Source of the DNA: Lingula anatina
Lineage: Eukaryota; Brachiopoda; Lingulata; Lingulida; Lingulidae
NCBI RefSeq assembly: GCF_001039355.2
Contig: NW_019773724.1
Coordinates: 11,569-35,602 of the forward strand
Reading direction: 5' to 3'
Length of the DNA: 24,034 bases
In this document: in pieces, positions 1-9,271 of the stretch
Layout: the number at the start of each line of letters is the position of its first letter
Numbering within the stretch: position 1 is the stretch's first letter
The notes under the pieces: model-generated
Told to the model about the DNA's origin: nothing
Database searches by the model: none
The model's input: the letters and a program-made list of their open reading frames with translations, nothing else
Made by a program: the position numbers and the translations under genes

Positions 1-86
1 TCCAAAACTGGCAGAGATAGGTCCATAATTACTTTTGAACTTGAATAAGAAGTCATATACTGACAATCTAAATGAGACCTTGAAAT

Positions 87-99
87 TGACCTTTGACCT
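87..99 (-). promoter_or_regulatory. DR1 nuclear-receptor motif in repeat unit 1
   Basis: TGACCTTTGACCT here reads AGGTCAAAGGTCA on the minus strand, a perfect direct repeat of AGGTCA with one base between. That is the consensus site of RXR heterodimers, HNF4 and COUP-TF. Use in vivo is not shown by the sequence. Confidence 0.35.
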
Positions 100-232
100 A
101 CATTTCATCATGAATTGAGGTTTACAAATTTTGGTTCCCTTTTATCTCCAAAACTGGCAGAGATAGGTCCATAATTACTTTTGAACTTGAATAAGAAGTC
201 ATATACTGGCAATCTAAATGAGACCTTGAAAT

Positions 233-245
233 TGACCTTTGACCT
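233..245 (-). promoter_or_regulatory. DR1 nuclear-receptor motif in repeat unit 2
   Basis: The same perfect DR1 motif recurs exactly 146 bp after the first, as part of the repeat unit. Confidence 0.35.
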
Positions 246-479
246 ACTTTTCATCATGAATTGAAGTTGGCATATTTTGGTTCCCTTTTATTTCCAAAAC
301 TGGCAGAGATAGGTCCATAGTTGCTATTAACCCATTACAGTGACGTCATATTTGCTCCGTAACACTAGTCCGGCGGCCATGCTGGAGGGAAAGAACGACG
401 GGGAATAGTAGCGTAAATATAGACGAACCAAATAAAATAAAATAAACTTCATATCGCGATCGTACACCAAAAGGAAAAG

Positions 480-935
480 TATATATGCATGCGGAAACTT
501 CAGCTGATCAGCGTGATTGACCCATATAAACTCAAGACAGTCTAAAGACCTGAAATCCTGACTTATCCCAACATCGTGGAATTGTAAGAAGCTAGTTCAG
601 TTATCTTGTACTTCATTTTTCTTGTTCATTGGGTTATAACATTTATAGTTTGAGAGAGTTTAATGTGTAATCATGATTTTAATCTTTCATAGAAACAACT
701 TTTTACATAAAGGATAGATATAAGGAGAAATTTGAGCTGATCATCGGGATCAATCCTCACAGACTCAAGAGGAATGTATGCAGGGTTGTCTTATGACAAG
801 AAATATTGTTGTCAGATATATTATTTAACTGTACATCATGAAGCTGTCAGAAACTTTTTCAGCATCCCCGTACTTCATTTTGGTTCATTAGGAAGTACAT
901 GTTACAAGAACGTTGTTTGAGAGTTCAATATTTTA
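480..935 (+). repeat. Imperfect internal duplication within the 2.2-kb element
   Basis: A segment from about 496 (CAGCTGATCAGCG, then ACTCAAGA, then GTACTTCATTTT and GTTCATT) recurs in the same order from about 733 (GAGCTGATCATCG, ACTCAAGA, GTACTTCATTTT, GTTCATT). The copies are clearly related but diverged and have indels, at an offset of about 235 to 265 bp. Confidence 0.6.
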
Positions 936-1492
936 TAAATAGAATGCCTGTCCTAGTTGTGTGCAAGCTATAAGGATAACAACTTCAAAACAACAAATGA
1001 ACACTGCACATTGACTTTGGGTACAAATTTTCTTTAACAATCAATGTGAGCAAAAATTTTGAAAAGGATGAGATTGCAATTTAAAGTCACTTGCAATTAA
1101 CATGCATGGTAGAATGATTCTTGATTTATACAGAAATATGATAAACATTTGGAGTAAAGAATCAATAAAAATGCTTGGCAGATCAATTCTCTTCAAAAAA
1201 TCATTCAAAGAGAAAAGTTAGGAAAACCAGTAAAATTCAGAACCCAATGATCATTTTTTCAAAATTCCTCCTACAAATGAGAACTGTCCTTTCAGTGTTA
1301 TATTTTCAGTTCTGTGTGCCGCTTCAAACAAATCCAAATTGAATAACTCCTGTCATGCACTGAGATTCACTCTCCTGATGTTCAGATCCTGTCTCCTCAG
1401 CTGGTCACAAAGATATAAGAATATTTTTTGCGCCTTCTACCTTGTGTGTCATCCACACTGTAGCTGCCTTTTGTACCTTTCATCAAAAGCTT

Positions 1493-1495
<3 letters not shown>

Positions 1496-1562
<67 letters not shown>
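1496..1562. repeat. (TA)n microsatellite
   Basis: An uninterrupted TA dinucleotide run of about 67 bp lies inside the 2.2-kb transposon. The long Tyr-Ile tract in the forward frame here is an artefact of this run. Confidence 0.97.
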
Positions 1563-1565
<3 letters not shown>

Positions 1566-2529
1566 CAAGATATACTTGCACCCAATTATTCAGTGCAGCT
1601 TGGTGGGAAAATGTCAGATCAATTCCCTAAATGTAAATTAACAAAAACGGGTAACAATATTATTTTTATTCATATTGTAACTTGCAACATAATACAGTTA
1701 GAAAACACAGAGTTTAATATTTTTCAAATTCATTTCATTAGGTTATATGTCAATTAAATGATACCTGAGCCACAATATATATACTTACAAAATAGATTTA
1801 CTTTTAACAATACACCAAATCTAAAATCAAGCTACTAACTTACAAATACACTTAACGCAGGTAATTGATTTAATTGGCCCAGCTGAGCTGTGTACAAATA
1901 TACATTGTACTGTAGCCTTGACACTAATTGACAATAACGCTAACCAGGTATTTAAGAGGTAGATGACAGCCGATAAAATCCGGGGAGCACCATAACTGAT
2001 AACAAATTACACCCAAGGCAATAAGTGAGTCTTCATAATGAAAGTCGAAACCCTGCCTGGGTATTTCCACACGTTTTTACAACACTCTTCACCCAAACTT
2101 TTTGGGCAATAATTATGTGCAGTGTACGTGCCAAACTTGTACACCTCGGTCTTTGGGTTTCTACTTTTTTTTCTTTTATGGTAAATGCTGCACAGCTGGG
2201 TCTTCATTCTTTGTTGTAAAATAAATTAGTTTTATCCTTTACTTGTCCAATGAGTCTTGATTTAAAGCCACTTCTAGGTCTCTCCTCTGTTTACGGTTTT
2301 CGTCCCTTATCACTGTCGTCGTTACCACTGCAGGCAGTCTGTGAACGCTTGTAAAGTTAGTTATCTTCTTTCTATCATATACCCTGCAGTAATTCATCAT
2401 TTTACTCGGTTAAATATCAAAGAAAATACAGAAATTAAATACTAGACATAATCATGCGCAGCAGACGATTCCGGTCTCCCTCCAACATGGCTGCCGCTTG
2501 TTTTGATGACGCAGGCTCTAATGGGTCAA

Positions 2530-2635
2530 TTGAACTTGAATAGGAAGTCATATACTGGAAATTTACTGTGACCTTGAATTGACCTTTGACCTACCTTACT
2601 ATGAACTGAACTTTGATTGTACCATTTTTAGTTAT
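2530..2635. repeat. Remainder of the third 146-bp repeat unit
   Basis: The sequence resumes with TTGAACTTGAATAGGAAGTC, matching the position in units 1 and 2 where unit 3 was interrupted at about 328. It continues through the TGACCT cluster and then fades out. This shows that the element between the halves was inserted after the array formed. Confidence 0.9.
2569..2592 (-). promoter_or_regulatory. Extended nuclear-receptor half-site cluster in repeat unit 3
   Basis: Here TGACCTTGA (minus strand TCAAGGTCA, the extended half-site of ERR and NR5A monomers) is followed three bases later by the perfect DR1 motif TGACCTTTGACCT. Units 1 and 2 have GACCTTGA at the first position but lack the preceding T of the half-site. 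Confidence 0.35.
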
Positions 2636-2955
2636 ATATATTTTTTGCATATTTTGAAAATTCTTGTTGATTGCATTTTTTTCAGCAGCTTGTCAAGCAC
2701 AAGACTGGTGGTGGTGTCCCTTTTTTGTGTGTGTGGGGGGGTCTATATGATCGCGCTTACTCCAGCTGGTGGTACAATATTCGGAGGCGGTATCGCCTCT
2801 CTGATCCTTTAGTTACTTCTATTTTTTTCTTTTAACTTACAAATCTTCAATATAAAGAGTTAGCATATTGTTACTAGCATGTACCCCCTGTTCATATGAC
2901 AGTGCATTTCACTGACTACATATTTCTCCCATAATGCAGTGGTGGTTGCCGTATG

Positions 2956-2988
<33 letters not shown>

Positions 2989-3071
2989 CACACACTAGTT
3001 TAGTACTCTCTCTCTTTCCCTATAAAATTCTTGTATAAAAAGCATTGATCATTATCATATTTTTCTATTAG
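2636..3071 (+). other. Non-coding, probably intron or upstream sequence of the HEPN gene
   Basis: AT-rich, without a recognisable gene. It contains a short perfect hairpin (GAGGCG-GTAT-CGCCTC at about 2781-2796), a (CA)n run at 2961-2986, and a pyrimidine-rich tract ending in the splice acceptor at 3071/3074. The upstream coding exon needed by the HEPN gene was not found here. Confidence 0.5.
2961..2986. repeat. (CA)n microsatellite
   Basis: A pure CA run of about 26 bp, followed by interrupted CACACAC to about 2996. Confidence 0.95.
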
Positions 3072-3074
3072 TAG

Positions 3075-3829
3075 GTGCGAATGCCCCAGATGTGTCATCT
3101 GTTTATACACAGAGGTTTGCAAGGCTGAGTTATCTCGTTATTGAACTTGGAACGAAAGTCATTAGAACTTTCTTCCTCAAGGATGTTGTTAGGCCTAGCA
3201 TCACTAATGGTGAGCACATCAGTGATAAAGATGCAGTGCTTCAGTTTTTTGGTAAGCATGACGTGATAAGGGAACTTGAGAAACTCAAGAAAACAAAAGT
3301 CATATATGCTTCTCAGTGGAATCTGTTGTACCCTGCCTCTGGTCATACAGATGTGGAAACATTTGACATTACATTGCTAGTGTTATTGATAAGAAAACTT
3401 CACCCAGACAAAGCCAACCTGAAATGGTCAGCGCCGAAAGAAAATGCCACGTTACCTTCCCCTCCACAAACAACACAAGGTTTCATCGACCACATCCAGC
3501 GGCTTAAGAATGTCAGGAATTATATACAGCATTCCGCCAAATATGGGATCCAAGACATGGAGAAATTCTGCACGAAGTGGGAAATCGCCTGTGCTTCTGT
3601 TCTAGCACTTGGTGCGGATCCAAATGAAGTTGAAAAGGTACAGAAATCCATCTTTAGCATACAGGAGATAGATACAATAGTGTCTAAAATACTCAGCTCG
3701 GTCGAAGATAACAAACGGCATTTCGACAGCAGATTTGATAGGCTTGAATTACTAATATTGTCCTCTGTATGTGCCGTTTTCTTTGCCGTCCTCATTGCGT
3801 TAGCCATAAATTACCAGTGGTGGATTTAG
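3075..3829 (+). CDS. DZIP3-type HEPN domain protein with C-terminal membrane anchor (last exon, 5' incomplete)
   Basis: The frame is open from the acceptor to a TAG at 3827-3829, about 250 residues. It opens with FARLSYLVIELGTKVIR and continues with SQWNLLYP, FDITLLVLLIRKL and RLKNVRNYIQH, the pattern of the HEPN domain in DZIP3-like proteins of invertebrates. HEPN domains often act as RNA-cleaving or RNA-binding modules; the catalytic R-x4-H motif is intact (Arg at 3515, His at 3530). A charged, probably helical segment follows, then about 22 hydrophobic residues (LILSSVCAVFFAVLIALAI) ending four residues before the stop. This predicts a tail-anchored protein with its HEPN domain in the cytosol. 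No ATG opens the frame before the domain, so an upstream exon is expected. The acceptor reads TAGTAG, so exon starts at 3072 or 3075 are both in frame (phase 1). A terminal exon of a longer multidomain protein is also possible. Confidence 0.85.
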
Positions 3830-6221
3830 GTGGGGAAGGGGTCAGGGGGGATCCTGATTTCTGAAAACAAATCACACTAGTATTCCCCTCTTGAAATTAG
3901 AATTTTGACTGGCTGAATTATAGTTCTAAATAGATCTGAATGAAACTGTTCACCCTATAAAGTATCACATTTTTTCGGGGCCTTTTATATCACATGGAAA
4001 TGAATCATTGCCAATTTTTCATGTTACCTGTAGTGCATTATGCAAGAGGGTAAGCGTGAGTATGCTATTATAAAACAGTGCATCAAAATTGGCCAAAACA
4101 TTATTATGTACACTTTTTTTTCTGTAGTCTGAATATTTCACAGTTTAACTTTTGCTGCCTTGTTTCTTGGTGTCTGTATATTTGCAAGATTTGTATATTT
4201 TTTAATTGAAATGTTGAAATATAAGTAAAAGTAAAATGTAAATGGATATTAGGTAAGATTTTTTGAAAATATTTACCAGATTATACATAATATTGCTTAT
4301 TGTAAAAACTTCCAAGTCTAAGATTTCATTCTAGAGTTTTATCATGTCTATTAAGAAGTTTTGAAGTGCAAAACTTGTTTGCAAAAAAAGTGAAGGTTAT
4401 GTCAATGTAGTATTTTTAATAATTATCCATCCATCAACTATTATAGCATCGTTTTGTTTTTGTCATTTCACATATTGATTGAATTATTTGGGAAGCAACT
4501 GTGTGCTGCAGTCATTGCGTAAAAGATGTTATTACATACAATGTGCAACAGTGATTTCAGTTTTTTTTTTATCTACAAATTACAATTTCTGAACGTTCCG
4601 AGAATGGGACTCTGCACCAAACAGTTTCAAATAGTCACCTCAAGTTTGTAAAAGCTGCACTTGGTTGGGAAATTCAAGAATGAAAAAAAATGTTCTATTC
4701 AAGTTAATCTTTTACTTCATATTGTATCTGAATACTGTATATTTAACATGGACATATCACTAATGAAAGACAGTTTCAGAGTCAGCCATATGAATGTAAA
4801 AATTTACATTAATATATTATCAACAATTTCATTGTAATAAACCTAGGAAAACTGACAACTTTTTTTCATGCCGTCTAAGACCAACCTCTTCCTAGGGCAT
4901 GGACACAGAGGGCCATGGAATAAATACTACAACAGCATGCTTATAAGCCATCACAATGTTCCAATAGTATTCAGTGAATATAAGATAAAGTACAAAAAGC
5001 AGTAGGGCTCATAACTGTACATTAAATACATCTTCACCCAGAAATGTTACAAAATGCTGGTCATCAAATACAACTTCTTCAAAATTGCAGAAAACATTGT
5101 TCTACTGAGTATGATTTGAATTTAACCTTTTTTTTCATTTTATACTTTTAACACTTAAACGACAACCATTATTTTGCCAAATTGGTTATAAATATTGAAT
5201 ATACATTCATCTGGATAAAAAGGACTCCTTTATCAAATCTACCATTCCACTGTTCTGCATTCATGTGTGCAATCATTTGACACTGTGACAGTAACTCCAC
5301 TTTTCAATAACCAGTTGTTCAATTTTTTCCACCCAGCTGATAAAATAAATTTACATAGAAAAACATGACAGTATTGACTGTGCAGCAACAAAATAATTAC
5401 AATTAGCAGCATTTGACTCTAAATCTAAAAATTTCCACAGGTAAAGAACTAAAATGTAAAATTATTTTAAATAATTCAAACTTGCATTAAAAAACATTAC
5501 AATTAAAATTAATACCTCTTTAGGTGTCAGAAACATTCACTGATAAAACATAAAAAACTAAATATAAAAATACTGATGAACCAGAAGACCCCAGCTTCTC
5601 TCCACAGTCAACAAGAACGTCAACTCTCACAACAATATACTGGAAATGTCTTCTAAATAATAAGAGTGGTTGTCTAGGCTGAAAAAAATGTATCTGCTGT
5701 CTCAGTCCTGTAACTATTTCATACCTTGACCAAAATGTTCTCAAATTTGGTAAGTTTTTTTAAATTAACCCTCAATTGCAAAGGGAATCGCCATTTTTCA
5801 CATCTCTCTTGTAAGTGAAATAAAAGAATATGTCATCTCATTGGAAGCTGTGGATCTTCTAAATGGTCTCCACTGGTCTATGTACTTTAGCCTGGAAAGA
5901 GAATACCAAAATATAGCCACAAAATGCTCGGCCACTCAATTGGCTTGTACTGGTAACATTGAATCTACTTTACCTCAAGTACTGTAACATTAATTGCAAA
6001 CTTAAAACATAGTTGTGGTTGTCGTAATTATATTTTCATTTGCATTGGGTGCACAAGAATTGACCTATTTTACCAATTTGACAAGTACGGTATCTGAAAC
6101 AGTGCAGTGCAAGTTGTACTATACTTCAGGAATTTCTAACCAAACGTCCTGTACACAACTCCCTCCCAAAGGATTTGGAATTACATAGTATCTTAAGTCT
6201 AAAATCTGAGCGGCCATACAC
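3830..6221. other. Long non-coding stretch, 3' UTR of the HEPN gene then intergenic
   Basis: Sequence after the HEPN stop is AT-rich, with frequent stops in all frames and homopolymer T runs. AATAAA at 4836-4841 and 4919-4924 are candidate polyadenylation signals. No coding exon, RNA gene or transposon end could be supported. A 74-codon minus-strand frame (5520-5744) has no recognisable motif and is probably chance. Confidence 0.5.
4836..4841 (+). promoter_or_regulatory. Candidate polyadenylation signal
   Basis: A canonical AATAAA hexamer about 1 kb after the HEPN stop codon. It could end that transcript, but such hexamers are frequent in AT-rich DNA. Confidence 0.25.
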
Positions 6222-6222
6222 N
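6222..6222. other. Ambiguous base, possible contig join
   Basis: A single N immediately before the first copy of the ~300-bp repeat. It may be a one-base gap placeholder rather than an uncertain base call. Confidence 0.5.
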
Positions 6223-6551
6223 CTTAGTTGATCATATAAAAAATGGCAGTACACTGTTAATTTTGTTTTATGTTAAAAATTGTTAAAAATAAAAAAAAAA
6301 AAAAAACATTTCAGAACATTGCTGTCTCGTTAACATTTTGGCACTTTCAAGTTGTGACTTTGAAGTTCCATGGGCCTGAAAACCTTTGTTAGTCACATTT
6401 TCTGAATATCCATGATACTAATATTTTATTATTAAAAATTGATGGTCATTATGCTGTTAAACTTTATGTAATATTGCATCAAAATTTGAAAAAAAAAAAC
6501 TTGGGGCACTGCTCCCTTGATGACCATTTAAGAAAAATCATGTCACTTACT
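6223..6551 (+). repeat. ~320-bp direct repeat, copy 1
   Basis: From TTAGTTGATCATATAAA to ATCATGTCACTTA this segment matches 7253-7546 at high identity. It has a poly-A tract at 6290-6306 and a 25-bp segment at about 6368-6392 that copy 2 lacks. No coding potential is seen. Confidence 0.9.
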
Positions 6552-6744
6552 GTTCTATAACAGTACAGTAAATATATATAGATATGTCTGTACATATTGC
6601 CATCACCTGCGTCTGCTGTTGCCAATGCTGCTGTCATTGTTGTCACCCACACTGCAAGCACTTTCATTGTAAACAGGATAAGTGGAGGCAGTTTACTTTT
6701 TGGCTTTATATTTACAGAGCTGATGAATATTCATAAAAGGCAGG

Positions 6745-6975
6745 TCAAGTTCGAAAATCGGCATGATCGGGCCACTATTATAGGAGTTATGCTTTTTTTT
6801 CACTTTTCAGCATATATGCAACACTGTTAACACAATATAAGAAAAACAGATCAACCAATTGTCATTAAAGCCACAGGAGTGGTCAATCATGCTAAAACAC
6901 TGTTTGAGTTAAAAAGTCAGCATAATCAGGCCATTGTTTTAGAAGTTATGCTGTTTTGTTCACATTTCCTCAGAT
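6745..6975 (+). repeat. Imperfect direct repeat, two units about 160 bp apart
   Basis: The unit from about 6750 (GTTCGAAAATCGGCATGATC, GGGCCACTAT, GGAGTTATGCT) recurs from about 6906 (GAGTTAAAAAGTCAGCATAATC, AGGCCATTG, GAAGTTATGCTG). The units are diverged and non-coding. Confidence 0.55.
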
Positions 6976-7252
6976 TCAATTCTTAGGCTTATGTTAACAG
7001 TCTCATTATTGAACTAATAAGTTACGTAAAAGTGTTTGTTTGATATTTTCTGCATCCTTACAACATTGTTAGTTGATTTTGTAAAAATGATGGTAAACTT
7101 GTTATCGTGTATTGTGTAATAAAGTTTAAAAAATGGAAATAACCTCATATCATTGCAGTTTGTCAGATTCAATCATTCACTATGTTCAGAATGGAAGAAA
7201 TTGGACATTTAACACTGTTCTATTGATATCTTTCCCATCTCATCAATTTTTT

Positions 7253-7546
7253 TAGTTGATCATATAAAAATGGAAGTAAACTGTTAATTTTGTTTTATTA
7301 AAAAAATTGTTAAAAATGGAAAAAACAATTCAGCACAATGCTGTCTTGTTTACATTTTGGCATTTTCAAGTTGTGACTTTGAAGTCACATTTTCTGAATA
7401 TCCATGATACTAATATTTTATTATTAAAAATTGATGGTCATTATGCTGTTAACCATTATGTAATATTGCATCAGAATAGAAGAAAACACAATTTTGGGTG
7501 CTGCTACCATGATGACCATTATGGGAAAACCATGTTACTTATGATT
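7253..7546 (+). repeat. ~300-bp direct repeat, copy 2
   Basis: The second copy of the 6223-6551 repeat. It lacks the 25-bp segment containing CCATGGGCCTG, and an AGT shared by both sides of the gap suggests a microhomology deletion here or a matching gain in copy 1. A related CCATGGGCCTGAGG occurs at 7663, just after the copy. The 121-codon open frame across this region is a by-product of AT-rich repeat sequence. Confidence 0.9.
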
Positions 7547-7856
7547 GCCAAACTTTTAAAAAAGAGACACAGGACTAAAATGCTGCCAGAGTTGGAAACG
7601 CAGTCTAATTGGCTTTTTTTTACTGGAAGTTATAAATTTTCAAAGTGTGAACTTGAACTCCCATGGGCCTGAGGCCTTATGCTTGTTACAAATTTTACTT
7701 ACATTGGTTTTACCTGTTGAGCATAATTAAAATTTGATGTTGAATTTGCAGTTTAACATAATGTACTTTTGCATCAGAATTGACAGTAGCCTATTTTGTT
7801 ATTTCCTGTTTTTTGTCTGTACATTTGACAGCTTTGCTGCCTTGTTTTCTATTTAG

Positions 7857-8045
7857 GTTATAAAGTATGTAAAATTGCTGAAAAATGAAACAGAATATGT
7901 AACATATGCCCTGAGCCCTACATTGGCAGACCGACCTGATTTGTTTGTCTGCAAGATACACATTAAGCAGAACGTATCCGAGGATCAGGAAGAGGACATC
8001 AAAGTGCTGACATCCACAGAGTTTGACATCCACTGGATGCTACCA
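7857..8045 (+). CDS. Probable internal exon of the death-fold gene (63 codons, phase 0-0)
   Basis: A pyrimidine-rich tract ending TATTTAG precedes 7857, and CCA|GTAAGT marks a near-consensus donor after 8045. Exactly 63 codons lie between with no stop, from VIKYVKLLKNETEYV to EFDIHWMLP. Both ends are phase 0, so the exon joins in frame to the next one at 9272. The segment is rich in charged residues (DQEEDIKV), has no hydrophobic or low-complexity stretch, and matches no domain I recognise. It has no usable start codon, so at least one more upstream exon is required. Assignment to the same gene rests on strand, spacing and phase; RNA evidence would settle it. Confidence 0.55.
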
Positions 8046-9271
8046 GTAAGTCAGTAGGCAGAAAACTGGGTTACTGTAATGTGATGATACACTATCATAT
8101 TCTCAGTGTGATACTGACTTTGTGTGATATCATAGTTACTGTAATAATATAAATTAGAGCATTTATCGCTGTGGGTCAACCCCAAGCTTCGGTATTGTTC
8201 AGTTATCCCAACTTCGGGTTGAACCTTATCCAGTAATGCCTGGAATGCAAATTCTGATACTTTTTATTCGTGTTGAAATATTTAAAGATAATTTACTTAA
8301 AGTCATAATAACTCTTTGTTTTGGCCAAAAATTGGATTTTCATGGAGTAAACGGCAATTTTCTCGTACTTACCAATGGTCAACGACCCCATTCCTGCATT
8401 CAAAGTTATTCCAGGATTTTTTTCCTAAATTTTGTTTTTTTGTTAAAATCTGTTCAGAGATTTTAACTGATGGAGCCCTCTCTGACATTGCATAGTCATG
8501 CGATATAATATTGAGCTATATTTACTGGTGACCTATTTAAAACCACGGGAAAAGCAGACAACAACAACACTATATAACAATAATATAAGATTCATAAGAT
8601 ATATCCGTCTTATTGCTCAATATGCATTTATATCTACAATGTGTGCAGTTCTGGGCTTTTCGTTTTCCGACTCACTGTACAAACAACTCGCAACTTACGT
8701 CTGAGGTTGCATCACATCTACTTTCTTATATTTGGTGCTATATGTTATTTTGGTCTCAAATGAACGCAGGAATCCGCGTGACACCCCAAAGTCATTGGCA
8801 ACGGATGCCTTGATGACCAGAAAGAAATGCATCGAAAGCCCAATAGATAAGCACAGATATTAGTTTTACTACAATAACATCCGTTTTGGTGGTAAAATGC
8901 AATATAATATATTTCTATGCGTTGTTTACAATGAATATCTTGCGGAATTTTGAATCTCAAAGGAAGAGCTATTATTGCTTTAAAACACATTGAGCACTTA
9001 TTGATGACATTAGCTCATACAGGGGCAGTTGATATCCAAGGTGAAGGGTGAGGTAAATAACTAAAAATATTGGACTCAGGTGACTGCCTCTAAACCAATT
9101 GGAAGTCTTCAAAATCCATGATTATGTAAGAATTTTCAGTAACCTGTGCAGTGTTGATAAATAGAACCAGAATAGTTGGACACCTCCTTTATAACCTTGA
9201 GGTATTTTGTTAAAAAGAATTACTGTTGCTAGGCCACTTATGTAATGTTTACTTCTTGTTATGTTTTTCAG
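8046..9271 (+). other. Intron 1 of the death-fold gene
   Basis: Starts GTAAGT and ends TTTTTCAG, 1226 bp. It contains a short imperfect inverted and direct repeat around CCCAAGCTTCGG and CCAACTTCGGGTTG (8174-8224). Otherwise it is AT-rich, with short chance reading frames and no recognisable gene. Confidence 0.6.

Larger units (their letters stand above)
1..330. repeat. 146-bp tandem repeat array (two full units and the start of a third)
   Basis: Units start at 1, 147 and 293 with the same opening (TCCAAAACTGGCAGAGATAG), an exact 146-bp period. Units 1 and 2 differ at only a few positions. The third unit breaks off at about 328 and resumes near 2527, because a transposon-like element sits in it. 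Each complete unit ends with a cluster of TGACCT half-sites. The window starts inside the array, so the true copy number is unknown. Confidence 0.95.
331..2525. mobile_element. 2.2-kb non-autonomous terminal-inverted-repeat DNA transposon
   Basis: The left end starts CCCATTACAG and the right end, read on the minus strand, starts CCCATTAGAG. The two ends then share a CGTCAT block and, about 40 bp in, a GCCATG(C/T)TGGAGGGA block, which gives imperfect inverted repeats of roughly 60 bp. The left end abuts TTAA (327-330) and the right end abuts TCAA (2526-2529), resembling a piggyBac-type TTAA target with one decayed base. However, alignment to intact 146-bp units fits a 3-bp ATT duplication better, so the superfamily is open. 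No transposase reading frame is present. The body holds imperfect internal repeats and a long TA microsatellite. A palindromic TGACGTCA (CRE-type) sits at 341-348, inside the left end. Confidence 0.8.

Noticed and set aside
1339-1641. 100-codon forward open frame
   Set aside because: Its length comes from the TA microsatellite, which encodes a meaningless Tyr-Ile tract; it lies inside a non-autonomous transposon.
2579-2812. 77-codon frame with a hydrophobic stretch before the HEPN exon
   Set aside because: It begins in satellite sequence, has no donor site in a phase fitting the HEPN exon that I could support, and shows no known motif.
5520-5744. 74-codon minus-strand frame
   Set aside because: No motif, splice context or repeat homology; expected by chance.
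7307-7672. 121-codon forward frame
   Set aside because: It spans repeat copy 2; the homologous sequence in copy 1 has stops, so the frame is not under coding constraint.
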